Part shown: positions 34,195 through 45,972 of the stretch, piece by piece
Position numbering within the stretch: position 1 is the stretch's first letter
Layout of the letters: each line of letters starts with the position of its first letter
Assembly (NCBI GenBank): GCA_021234155.1
Contig: JAJEKV010000021.1
Location: forward strand, 17,311,563-17,375,562
Length of the DNA: 64,000 bases
Reading direction: 5' to 3'
Source of the DNA: Isoetes taiwanensis
Taxonomy: Eukaryota; Streptophyta; Lycopodiopsida; Isoetales; Isoetaceae
Notes under the pieces: model-generated
The model's database searches: none
Told to the model about the DNA's origin: nothing
The model's input: only the letters and a program-made list of their open reading frames with translations
Translations under genes and position numbers: made by a program

Positions 34195-35280
34195 TGTGGC
34201 GCCCCTACTCATATACTGATTGCACTCACCGTATACAAACAGAGTTCATCCCCATACCAGCTCCATGCTAATATAGGGCCCTCCATGTATCACTTTGCAA
34301 CCTTGAAGAGTTCGATTGGGAAGAATGAAGGGGTCCTTTACCCCTGCCTCCCTCGGGGCCTACCTAGCTGCTGGAAGCGTAAACATACATGTCGTCAGTA
34401 CATACATCAACATTATATGACCATCACGAAGGATGGTCCTCCACATATCTGCATAGACAAAGATCAAAGACATCACATAGGGAATCCTACCCAAGGCTCG
34501 GACTCAAAGGGATGATCATGGCTTGGGTCTCCGTGAGTTCATTGCGCATGCACCATGGCAATGGAGTTGGGCGGCATAAGAACATGGCATAGGGTTGTCC
34601 ACGCCATCCGCCCCTCCCCGTGCACACTTTGCGAGTAGGCTGAAAAGTGTTGGGACCGGACCGAGCCCCGGGATGCATAGCCAAAAGGGCTACTCCCGGG
34701 GTCATCATCCCGGTTCCGATGGGGCGGTAGGGATCACTCCCTCCGAGAGATCTACATGCCGACTCAAGGTGACTAGAGGGCCACCGCCTCGTGTTGAACC
34801 CATCGGAAAGTGTACACCACTTCACGGTGTCGAGCCCATGCCTTACCCTTTTCGGTGGTAAGCCATTAGGCCTAGTCACAATGATCCCCTGGTAGGCCTT
34901 ACACACCAGAGGGATCGTTCAAGAGTCAGGACATGAACCTCCTTCTTAGCCAGTCTGGCCCCTTCACCCACAACCAAGTGTGGTTCTTGTACACAGGCCG
35001 AATCTATGGTGTGCTAGAGAGGCTAATCTAGGAGCATCTACTACCAAGCTTGAAGTCTCTACCCCCCTTCCCAATACAAGGAGTTCACAGAGATACATCA
35101 TCCATATACATCACAGAAGAACTAAAGAACATAGATCTAATCTATATCATAGAGTTAAGTTCTTTAGTTAGAGTCTGGTATCTACTCATCTAGAGATCTA
35201 GATAGCTGCTAAAGGCGATTTAATAGGCTGAACCTACTGATACAATGACTGGAAAATGGTTTAGACCATTAAATCGACTA
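34195..35280 (-). mobile_element. Gypsy-type LTR (5' LTR position), truncated in U3
   Basis: The 3' end (minus strand GGCGCCACA) is intact next to the primer-binding site. 34608-35280 is nearly identical to 12722-13400. It then breaks at 35281, where the partner continues about 530 bases to its TGTGACG start, so a complete LTR would be about 1.6 kb. The copies differ mainly by small indels at CpG-rich words. Confidence 0.75.
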
Positions 35281-36124
35281 AAACACTTCTACAACAGAAT
35301 AACTGGCCATTACATCTAAGATTGGGGCTTTTCCAGAAAAGGGCAAAACCTCGGAAGCTCAGGTTTTCTTCTGTGGGAACAAACCCTTCCATTCTAGCTT
35401 TGAAAGAATAAGGCGGTTGCATAGTATCTTTTGGACGACCTGCTAGAAAAGGGCTTTGAAGCGGATGCTCTGATGCATCAAAGAGCTTTGTGGATACACT
35501 ATTTTCTAGAGCCACTGCCTGCAACATCATCGGTTAGATTATGGAAGGCAAGGTTTAGGGCAAGGAGCGATTGAAACCTTTGGTAGTAGCCGTCTGCAAA
35601 ACTCTAAAAGCCTTTGGAAAGGTTCTGGCTGGAACTTGGCCGCTGTGCACACCCAACAAAATCGGATTTTGCCCTGGGTACTATACAAGCTCTGCTATTT
35701 GCCACAGATCTGGGCGACTGCAAACCGCTTGCTTTTCCAGGTAACAAATAGCTCATGTTCTTTAGTTCCTTACAGTGAATCTCAGAAGCCTGAGAAGCCT
35801 GGCTATGTTGATAATGGCTATGGAGGAGGTTGGCGATGGTAAGCGGTAGCCAGGTTAGGATCTGCAACAACAAAATCGTTATTCTTTCTGCATATACAGC
35901 TAATGAACAAGTCCTTTGCAAATCGATGGATATGGTGGCAGGATGGGAGTTGTGCACAGTCCAGTTGACAGAAGGATTTTGAGAATCGAGGTAAGCAATC
36001 AAGTTGCAAGTGTATTATGCAAATCTGTGTAAAATACCGTCCCAATGGATTAAGTTAAACATTCAATTCTAGACTTTCCTTTATTTAAGATCTGCTAACG
36101 TACAAGTTAAACTGCCTTTCCCAG
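35281..36124 (+). other. Possible upstream exon-like pieces and intron
   Basis: Plus-strand stretches look exon-like: one ending ACFS at a donor at 35740, one with KPEKPGYVDNGYGGGWR (about 35777-35838, donor GTAAGC), and one with DGYGGRMGVVHSPVDRRIL ending at a donor after 35990. I cannot match them to the strawberry-notch family that follows, and there is no clear start codon. Long overlapping minus frames (36002-35604, 35530-35261) compete, so none is called as a gene. Confidence 0.3.
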
Positions 36125-36559
36125 TGCATGCATGGTCCCAAGTGTAAGAATAGTTCCAAGTGTTCAATAGGTAAAAGAATACAGGAAGTGTACATATTAG
36201 GAGGTCTGATTCTTCCAGTTTGGGGTATGGTGGAAGCTGCTTTAGCAAAGCAGGTTTGTACTGGTGCTTGACATTTGGTGATTCAATGTTTTTGGGGCTA
36301 TTAACTTATACGTCTTGGTCTTAGACCCGAGCAAGTCACAGAAGGCTGCGTGTTGTGAGATTAGAAACCACAGAAGAAAAACGGAGAATAGTGGGCCTTC
36401 ATATTCCAAGTTCAGCAGTAGATGCTGTTCTAAGCGGTATGACTGGCAAAGTAAAGGAAATCTTAGTGAGTACTTTATTTTCGGAAGTTAATGTTGAGTT
36501 TTATTGTTGCACAGGGTTGGTTTCGCAGGGCTAAAAGTGTACGTGATAAATTTTTGTAA
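36125..36559 (+). CDS. Strawberry-notch / FORGETTER1-like protein, last three exons
   Basis: Three exons splice cleanly in phase 0: 36125-36253 (after TTTCCCAG, donor GTTTGT), 36325-36465 (after GTCTTAG, donor GTGAGT) and 36515-36559 (after TTGCACAG, stop TAA). The protein contains CMHGPKCKNSSKC, then LGGLILPVWGMVEAALAKQ, then SHRRLRVVRLETT and RRIVGLHIPSSAVDAVL. These match the conserved extreme C terminus of plant strawberry-notch helicase-like proteins; FORGETTER1 of Arabidopsis acts with chromatin remodellers in heat-stress memory. The helicase and middle domains (over 1000 residues) are not found upstream, where a truncated LTR and repeats lie, so this is a 3' fragment or the end of a gene with a very large intron. 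The coding frame is intact. Confidence 0.8.
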
Positions 36560-36804
36560 ATTTGTAAATGGAGCGCATGTGCTGAAAGTTCGAACGATAA
36601 AAAAAAATGGGAATGCATTATCCAAAATGATGTGCAGTATATTAATATTCAAATTGTCCTGTAGAAAGAAATTTCTAGAGGAACAATACGGTTTTTCTTA
36701 TGCTTAGATGGTCTGGAATTACTCTGCTTTACTCCAAGATCATTTCGGACTGTAGTTGTTGATCTTGTGGTATAAAGGAGCTACTGGCTAATAAATCCAT
36801 ATCT

Positions 36805-36992
36805 CTAGGGTGTATACCCTGCATAGAATGCATTTTTATTAATTCTCAATAAGATATCTCTCATTCATGATCATACAAAGCAATTAAGACAAGAAAACCG
36901 CCAATGGAACTAGGGTGTACACCCAGCATATGATGCATTTTAACTAATTGTTAATAAAACTCTCATTCATGAGCATACAAAACAATTAAGAA
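36805..36992. repeat. Tandem duplication, about 105-bp unit
   Basis: CTAGGGTGTA(T/C)ACCC at 36805 and 36910 begins two diverged copies, each ending in CATACAAA(G/A)CAATTAAGA. Confidence 0.7.
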
Positions 36993-38168
36993 ACAGATTT
37001 CTTCAATATCTTTCTAATATAAACTAGAGGGAACAAATGCGAAACAAGCTTCAATTGAACAAGCTGCAGTTGCAGTCTCTGCTATCACACTATTATCATC
37101 ATGACCACGATTAGATGACCAGTTATAAGCAGGCACAAAGACTCTACTATGTAGTGAAGGCCACATGGATTAAGTAAATAATGGCTCCATTGTATGCACG
37201 GTGGAAGTTATTTAGAGTAATCAAAATTCACATATGGGATGCAGCCAAAAGTAAGCCTGCCTATGTCTATCGACATTGTTAAGATGAAACCAAATGCATG
37301 ATCCTACACTTCCCTAAATCAAAATCAAATGTATGATCCCTTACTACACTCTCCAAATGAATGTGCTTGCATTTAGTGAATTGTTTATGGATGAGAAAGG
37401 TTAAAGCTAAGCACCATTTCGGAAGAGGTGAGACTCGAAGGTCTGAAACTTATGGTAAATCTAACTTCACAGGGTTAGAATAAGAGAAATGTTCGCGGCG
37501 GCCTTGGCCGCCGCGATAAATTTCTTGTACATATAAATATTATTAAGATTACATATAACACCATTGAACATGGCATCCCACATATCAAGAAATTGAACCA
37601 TTGATTAAACCTCCCAGACTCCCCAGTTGTTTTTGTTGATATTTATGCAGGGCATCCAACAGTTGGTGAGGAGCTCCAAACACATATGCCTGTCCGTATA
37701 TATATTGTACACGTGTATAATGAACTTCACAAACTTTGGTTTAATTTCCTATTTGAAAGTGACAGCTAACTAAAACTTGCTAAATGAGTCGTGCTTGACG
37801 ATGGCCAAGATTGTCCGGAATCAACATCTAACGATCCGAGCCTACCGATGGATGCCTCACACGATTATGAACAAACAACTGGAGAGTCTGGGGTGTTTAA
37901 TCTAATGGTTCAATTTCCTGATATGTGGGATGTCATGTTCAATAGTGTAAGATGTAATATTAATAAGATTTACTAGGAAAGGCCTCGCATGAAAACCACA
38001 AAAACCTCCCGTAGATAGGCTTCTCGTTCATCTCAGCAGATTTTCTACAATGGTGGATAGTGGGTAGCTGCACACATGCGAACTACCCACGAAAAATAAA
38101 GGGAATGTCCAATTATATAATTTGGACCCCATAAAATACAATGCTAATAGATGTTTGGCTTGTGTACC

Positions 38169-38248
38169 TGCCGAAAGCTTATCACCGGGATTAAAAAACC
38201 CCGCCCTTTCAGGTTTTCGAGAAAAAACCTAGTGATAAGCCTTCGGCA
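38169..38248. repeat. 80-bp stem-loop TGCCGAAAGCTTATCAC / GTGATAAGCCTTCGGCA
   Basis: 17-bp arms with one mismatch enclose a 46-base loop. A matching copy is at 40543-40623. Copy A keeps only the left arm (5150-5166) and breaks in the loop. Confidence 0.85.
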
Positions 38249-39322
38249 AGGGGCTTGGACAAACGTAAGGCTGAGAATTCACTCCCAAAACCCACGAATG
38301 GAGAAGTCGAAGCTGCTGCCGCTCGCCAACCTGTACCTGCACATCACCAACACTAGAAAAAAATGTGACAAAACAAACCTCCCAAAGTGGAGGGGCTGAT
38401 CACGCGTGCTACGCGACAATAAAACAAAAACCTCTTCAAATAGAGGGGCTGGTCACGCGTGCCAGGCGACAAATACATTAAACAAAGAAGGGGGGGAGGG
38501 TGGGTTCAAAGAAAAGAGAATAAGGTACTGCTGAGAGAAGAGGAAGCGTCAATGAGACGTTGATGAAGAACCTCGTCTAATATAGTGATCTCCCAACCAG
38601 AGAAGGCATGCGCCACATGCATGCATGCAAGACATGCATGCTCGCCCCATTCTAGAATTTTGATCCATGGCTCGGATCGATGGGATTCTAGAATGGGGCT
38701 CGCATGAAAACCACAAAAACCTCCCGAATAGAAGAGAACTTCCTTATCAAACGGGATCGAGGACGAAGGTCAAAAGATTATGGCTAAAGAAGAGGCAAGG
38801 CCGAGAAAGGACATGCCACAACATGAAAGAAACGCCAAATTGGTCAATCCAAGCAGGGAGAAGCCCCTCCCCTGCATGGGTTCAAAGAAAAGAGAATAAG
38901 GTACTGCTGAGAGAGAAGAGGAAGCGCCGATGAGACGTTGATGAAGAACCTCGTCTAATATAGTGATCTCCCAACCAGAGAAGGCATGCGCCGCATGCAT
39001 GCATGCATGCATGCAAGACATGCATGCTCCTCCCATTCTAGAATTTCGATCCGATGGCTCGGATCGATGGGATTTACTAGGAACATGTGCCCGGATGTCG
39101 AGCATTAGCCGGGGACGTGTGAAATGGGTAGGCATAATGGATTTTTTATGTGGAACAAAATGTGTATATTTGTCTTGTGTGTAGATAGATTAAAGTGTGA
39201 AGGGTTCTTCTTCACCTGGTGTAATTTTTTTCACAAAATTACTAAAATGCCCCTCAAGTACATTAAAATTTACTAAAATGCGCACGCTTCATAATGGACA
39301 CATTAACCAACTTTAATACATG

Positions 39323-39950
39323 ATGTTCTTTTAAGCTAATTGATTACCGGAACAACATTTTGAACCAATAGAAGTTTTTTTTTTTTTTTTAATATTCCAT
39401 GTGATGTCTCATGCTAATGGTGGACGAGAACTACGATGCTTATGCCCAACCTCTTGGCAATTTTTATATAGTAATGGCCTCTTTTATGTGCCACCATCTT
39501 CAGTGCGGATGCGTCTCTTCTTTGGACACCTCGGTTGACGACGAGCAACTGTCAATAATGTAACATCTTCATTAAACTTATCATGTGTTTTTATTCTAGA
39601 AAATACAACAAATTCTAATAACAGTTCCCATAAACATATGGGAATTTGCTAGTATTTGGATTATCTAGAATAAAAATACCACAAAACACATGATGGTGAA
39701 GCTAAATGAAGATGTTACATTATTGCCAATTGCTCGTCATCAACTAGGGCGTCCAAAGAAGAGAGCATCCACTGAGGATGGTGGCTCATAAAAGAGGCCA
39801 TTACGATGTAAAAGTTGCCAGCAGGTTGGGCATAACCGTGTAGTTGTCATGCACCATCATCAGGAGATATCACATGGAATATTTTCAAAAGGATTTACTT
39901 CTAATAGCTCAAAATGTATGTTCTTGTGATCAATATCTTAAAAGAGCATT
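39323..39950. repeat. Long inverted repeat with about 310-bp arms (foldback)
   Basis: The left arm (39323-39632) and right arm (39637-39950) pair over almost their whole length, with a centre at GTTCCCATAAACATATGGGAA. Clear matches include TCTTCTTTGGACRCC, AATGGCCTCTTTTATG and AATATTCCATGTGAT. In copy C the same structure is at 41689-48000, its right arm split by LINE-B. Confidence 0.85.
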
Positions 39951-42062
39951 CTATATCTAAGTTATTTGTTACCATTGATTAAACCTCCCAGACTCCCCAG
40001 TTGTTTTTGTTGATATTTATGCAGGGCATCCAACAGTTGGTGAGGAGCTCCAAACACATATGCCTGCCCGTATATATATTGTACACGTGTATAATGCACT
40101 TCACAACCTTTGGTTTAATTTCCTATTTGAAAGTGACAGCTAACTAAAACTTGCTAAATGAGTCGTGCTTGACGATGGCCAAGATTGTCCGGAATCAACA
40201 TCTAACGATCCGAGCCTACCGATGGATGCCTCACACGATTATGAACAAACAACTGGAGAGTCTGGGGTGTTTAATCTAATGGTTCAATTTCCTGATATGT
40301 GGGATGTCATGTTCAATAGTGTAAGATGTAATATTAATAAGATTTACTAGGAAAGGCCTCGCATGAAAACCACAAAAACCTCCCGTAGATAGGCTTCTCG
40401 TTCATCTCAGCAGATTTTCTACAATGGTGGATAGTGGGTAGCTGCACACATGCGAACTACCCACGAAAAATAAAGGGAATGTCCAATTATATAATTTGGA
40501 CCCCATAAAATACAATGCTAATAGATGTTTGGCTTGTGTACCTGCCGAAAGCTTATCACCGGGATTAAAAAACCCTGCCCTTTCAGGTTTTCGAGGAAAA
40601 ACCCTAGTGATAAGCCTTCGGCAAGGGGCTTGGACAGACGTAAGGCTGAGAATTCACTCCCAAAAACCACGAATGGAGAAGTCTAAGCTGTTGCCACTCG
40701 CCAACCTGTACCTGCACATCACCAACACTAGAAAAAAATGTGACAAAACAAACCTCCCAAAGTGGAGGGGCTGATCACGCGTGCCACGCGACAATAAAAC
40801 AAAAACCTCTTCAAATAGAGGGGCTGGTCACGCGTGCCAGGCGACAAATACATTAAACAAAGAAGGGGGGGAGGGTGGGTTCAAAGAAAAGAGAATAAGG
40901 TATTGCTGAGAGAGAAGAGGAAGCGTCGATGAGACATTGATGAAGAACCTCGTCTAATATAGCGATCTCCCAACCAGAGAAGGCATGCGCCACATGCATG
41001 CATGCAAGACATGCATGCTCGCCCCATTCTAGAATTTTGATCCATGGCTCGGATCGATGGGATTCTAGAATGGGGCTCGCATGAAAACCACAAAAACCTC
41101 CCGAATAGAAGAGAACTTCCTTATCAAACGGGATCGAGGACGAAGGTCAAAAGGATTATGAATAAAGAAGAGGCAAGGCCGAGAAAGGACATGCCACAAC
41201 ATGAAAGAAACACCAAATTGGTCAATCCAAGCAGGGAGAAGCCCCTTCCCTGCATGGGTTCAAAGAAAAGAGAATAAGGTACTGCTGAGAGAGAAGAGGA
41301 AGCGCCGATGAGACGTTGATGAAGAACCTCGTCTAATATAGCGATCTCCCAACCAGAGAAGGCATGCGCCGCATGCATGCATGCATGCAAGACATTCCCA
41401 TTCTAGAATTTCGATCCGATGGCTCGGATCGATGGGATTTACTAGGAACATGTGCCCAGATGTCGAGCATTAGCCGGGGACGTGTGGAATGGGTAGGCAT
41501 AATGGATTTTTTATGTGGAACAAAATGTGTATATTTGTCTTGTGTGTAGATAGATTAAAGTGTGAAGGGTTCTTCTTCACACCGTGTAATTGTTTCACAA
41601 AATTACTAAAATGCCCCTCAAGTACATTAAAATTTACTAAAATGCGCACGCTTCATAATGGACACATTAACCAACTTTGATACATGATGTTCTTTTAAGA
41701 TAATTGATTACCGGAACAACATTTTGAACCAATAGAAGTTTTTTTTTTTTTTAATATTCCATGTGATGTCTCATGCTAATGGTGGACGAGAACTACGATG
41801 CTTATGCCCAACCTCTTGGCAATTTTTATATAATAATGGCCTCTTTTATGTGCCACCATCTTCAGTGCGGATATGTCTCTTCTTTGGACACCTCGTTTGA
41901 CGACGAGCAACTGTCAATAATGTAACATCTTCATTAAACTTATCATGTGTTTTTATTCTAGAAAATACAACAAATTCTAATAACAGTTCCCATAAACATA
42001 TGGGAATTTGCTAGTATTTGGATTATCTAGAATAAAAATACCACAAAACACATGATGGTGAA

Positions 42063-42075
42063 GCTAAATGAAGAT
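42063..42075. repeat. Target-site duplication of LINE-B, left
   Basis: GCTAAATGAAGAT, identical to 47737-47749, directly followed by a run of T (the element's poly-A on the minus strand). Confidence 0.95.
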
Positions 42076-42238
42076 TTTTTTTTTTGATGAACGTGGACCT
42101 TTATTACTCAAAAGAATACAAAGAGTACATGGGGGACTCAAAACCCAGTGGAGAAAATATCCACTAGAGCAACACTACCCACCACATACATAACATAGAA
42201 AAGCAGAGAACACAGATCACCATGAGCACAAGTGTGTA

Positions 42239-45200
42239 CTATGAATAGGTGTGAATCTGAAGATATTGCTCCCAAATGACACTTTTGATGTCATCCTTTA
42301 AGGAAGAACACTTGTACACCTTCACAATGCGACTACGGGCATCGCTAAGCACTTGCGCATCTGAAAAGAGTTGTCCCTTGAAGATGAAGAGATTTCGTCT
42401 CTTCCAGATGGACCAGATGATCCAAGCAGATGCTAAGTGGAAAGCCCTCTTTGCCAACTTGTCCCAAGACCTAGGATAGACTGACAATAGGACCTGCTGA
42501 CTATTCAAATCACAATGGAAAAGACTCAGAAGCCACTGCCAAGCAAGTCGAACATGGTGACACAAGAAAAAGCAGTGCTCAATTGTCTCATCCCTCTGCG
42601 TGCAAAGAGGGCAGATCACAGAAACTTCTGGACGAAATCGATGAACAACAATGTTTACCCGCACACATCTATGAGTGATCTGCCACCATAAAATGGACAG
42701 CTTAGAATGAAGCAATTTATCCCATACCCACCGCCAGACTGCTTTACGATGAGGCTCGGGGATAACCAAAGGCCACTTTGGCGATGGAGGCAACACCTCA
42801 GGATGAAGCAGGACCACATACATTGAGTGTACCAAGTGCTCCTTCTTAACACTGCCATGAACCACCCAGAGTTGGGGAGCCACAGCTTGTGGGTGTGGAG
42901 GAAGTGTAGCAGCTACCTTTTCCCAAATGGCCTGGTCCCATCGAAGGAGAAGGAACTTCAATTTGAACTCATTCCACGTCAACAGTCTTGTCTCATTATA
43001 CCATGCAGAGACCGTGAGCACACCTGCTGCTCGCCACCGACGTTGCGTCAATGGATGGACAGAAGAGACCAGGGGACTATCTACCTGGCCGCCACCCAAA
43101 GGGATCCACCAACAGCTGGCTGTAGGATCTGTGTGGGCCATGGGATGGAACTGAAACAAAGTGCGCACAATCTCCCAAGCAGCTAGCAACCCCTTGAGGA
43201 AAAAAGATGCATTAGGATATGGAGAGAGTGGATAGAATAATGCCCATGGGAGGAGAGGCTTAATGGATGGAGAGCCAAAAGAAATGCACATCTGTAAAGA
43301 CTGGTGAATGAGACGCAAACCTGGAGAACTATCAGCGTTGTTGAGAATCCGCCATATGAACTTAGAGATCAACACCTTGCTCTGGAGGAGAAAGTGAATC
43401 ATCCCCAGCCCCCCACAAAGTTTAGGCATAATGCACTTCGCCCAACTAACTTTAACATCAGCTCCTTCTTCAGTGCCACCCCAGATGAAGTTCTTGACAG
43501 TACGAACAATGAGCTGCATCTTTGTCTGCGGTGCCAACAAGATGGATGCCATGTAGACATGTGTACCACTCAGAACTGACTTTGCCACAGTTACACGACC
43601 AGCCATAGATAACTTAGCCGTGGACCACCAAAACAAATGCCTTTCCAACCCCTTAATAATGACATCCCACGCGTCTCCAGATGAGAGGTGTATACCAACT
43701 GGAATGCCTAGAAGCTTAGTTGCCTTCCCATGAGGAAGAACCTTCCATGGAAATGCAACCACAGAAGATGGCACTGGAGAGTCTAGGGCCCACAGGGCAG
43801 TACACTTTTGCCACCCAACAAAGATACCAGAAGCCAAAGAGAAACTGTCCAACAAGGAAATGGCATTCTGCAAATTCTGCTCATCAGCCATTAAGAACAA
43901 GAAAGTGTCATCTGCATACTGATTACAGATCTCTTGTGAACCAGTATTCATGGGAAGACCATGCAGGATGCCTTCCTGCACTGCAAGAGAGAATACCTGA
44001 GAAAGAATCTCCGCCACAATTGTAAAAAGTAGCGGTGCCAAAGGACAGCCCTGGCGAATGCCGCGTCCCACCTGAAAAAATGTTGATGGTTCTCCTTGAA
44101 AAGAAACCAAGAACGAAGCGTAATAGTGAAGTTTCATAACATCATTTCGAACCGGGCACCAAAACCAAGGCGTAAAAGGCACCGCTCCGAGGAAACTCCA
44201 GGTCCAACACCGCCATATGCTTTTGCAAAATCCAGCTTCAAGTACACAATGGGGTAACCATGCATTCTAGCCCAATAGAGACCCTCATATGTTGCTGCCA
44301 CATTGTTCAAAATACACCTGCGAGGCAAGAAACCTGACTGTGTGGAAGAGATGGACTCGGTAAGCACGCCACAAAGCTTCTGAGCAAAAGCTTTAGCAAA
44401 GATCTTGTACACTGAGGACAACAAAGTAATGGGGCGCCTTACATTTTGGAATAAGGGAGATGCAACCAGAGTTGAGGATTTTGTCCAGGTGCCTCTGTCT
44501 TTTAAAATCCCTGAAAGCATCATACACATCTGCACCAAGCCAATCCCAATACTCCTGGAAAAACTCCACTGGAATACCATCAAGACTCGGACATTTGCCC
44601 CTCTTGAGAGAAAATGTGGCCTCAGCTAAATCATTTTGGCTTATCTCAGCCTCTAAAGTGGCCCTTTGCTCATTGGTGACTATAGGATGAACCTTAGCAA
44701 GCAAGGCCGCTTGAAAATCTGACTGAAAAGGAAGACGCCGAGCAGTGAAGAAAGCTGAAAAGTGATTATGCAAAAAGCCTCTAAGCTCAGCTGGATCTGA
44801 AACAACACGCCCATCCCGAAAACTGCGCAGAGATCAAGAGATGCAAACTAGCTTTCTTGTTTTGGCAGCTCAAAGAAAAACACATACCGGTCTCCCTCCT
44901 TGAACCATTGCAACCCAGCTTTAATGCGAGCAAAGTGCACTTGTTCAGAATCCATCTGCCGAATGCTACACAAAATTTGCTTCTCCACTTGACCATCTGA
45001 TGGGACAATAGACCTGCATGCCTCAAGTTGTCGATAAAGAGCCAGCAGAAGGCTTCGGTTAGGAGAAGCCCATTCACGACCCCAACCTTTAGCAAAAGAC
45101 TTCCGGCAAATGAGCATCAACAATACCGCCATGCCCCCGCGTCAAGAGAAAGAAGTGAACCACGCGCTGTCTACAAACCGCCAAAAATCATCATCCTTCA

Positions 45201-45972
45201 AGAAAAATGTATTCAACTTGAAATATGTCTTAGAGGCAGCATGCACCACCGTATGAGAGCAAGAGAAATACTGTGGATTATGGTCAGAAATTGCAGTATT
45301 CAACAGGTTCTCACGATGAACAGCAGGCAACAGGGTTGCTACCAAAGCATTATAATAACCTCTATCATGTCTTGCATACGCTCTACCACCACCCAACCAA
45401 CCATTACACCAAGTAAAACTTGAGGGACCCTCAACTTCTATGAAGCCACAATCTTGCATTAAGCGGTGCCATTGCTCCCGTTCAAAGCCCTGCACTATCT
45501 CTGCACCTCTGCCACATCTATCTTGCTCAAGCTCAACCATGTTAAAATCACCCACCATGATCCATGCAACAGAGGATCCTAACCTCAGTAATTTGGAACG
45601 CAAAGAAGCCCACAATGCGCCTCTCTGACGTGGTCGATTATGCGCATACACATTAACCAATCCCCATTCTTGCCCTTTATCAAACCACTTGACTATGATC
45701 CACCGGCCAAATCTGTCAACCTGAGTAAATGATACTGTAATAGTCCTCCTCCATGCTGTAAGGACACCAGCCTTTGCCGAGTCTGCGGCCGCCACCAGAA
45801 CATTGTATTGTCTATTGATTACTGCTGCAACTTTGTAGGCATCCTCTTTCTTGCATTTATGCTCTTGCAAACAAATGAAATCTGAGTCCCACCTAGTCGG
45901 GGCCATGGACAACCTGCTCCTTTTAGTAGGGGAGGAGGCAACCCCCCGCACATTCCAGGAGATTAACTTCAT
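42239..45972 (-). pseudogene. LINE-B ORF2: endonuclease, reverse transcriptase, zf-RVT (frameshifted)
   Basis: Endonuclease 45972-45142: starts MKLISWNVRGVASS, then LQEHK, VNVYAHN, IMVGDFNM and SDHNPQYF. A linker (45132-44848) ends with WFKEGDRY. The reverse transcriptase is spread over three frames: KCPSLDGIPVEFFQEYW (frame 44773-44393), RPITLLSSVYKIFAK, QSGFLPRRCILNNV and YLKLDFAKAYG (44583-44134), then GRGIRQGCPLAPLLF and the catalytic YADDTFLFL (44182-42239). The last frame continues to the zf-RVT domain (ICPLCTQRD, EHCFFLCHH). At least three frameshifts near 45137, 44800-44770 and 44580-44400, plus another near 44160, inactivate it. The order endonuclease-RT-zf-RVT is that of plant L1-clade LINEs. 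Confidence 0.95.

Larger units (their letters stand above)
37040..39970. repeat. Repeat copy B, with terminal hairpin, stem-loop and foldback arms
   Basis: 37040-38230 matches copy A. From 37597 to 39970 the same DNA is repeated directly as copy C. Landmarks in order: the GC hairpin (37494-37515), the stem-loop 38169-38248, an internal repeat carrying CATGCATGC microsatellites (38574-38700 and 38948-39075), and a long inverted repeat (39323-39950). The empty LINE target site (GCTAAATGAAGATGTTACAT) is at 39701. Short frames here (38667-38933 and similar) recur in copy C with different lengths and are not supported as genes. Confidence 0.9.
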
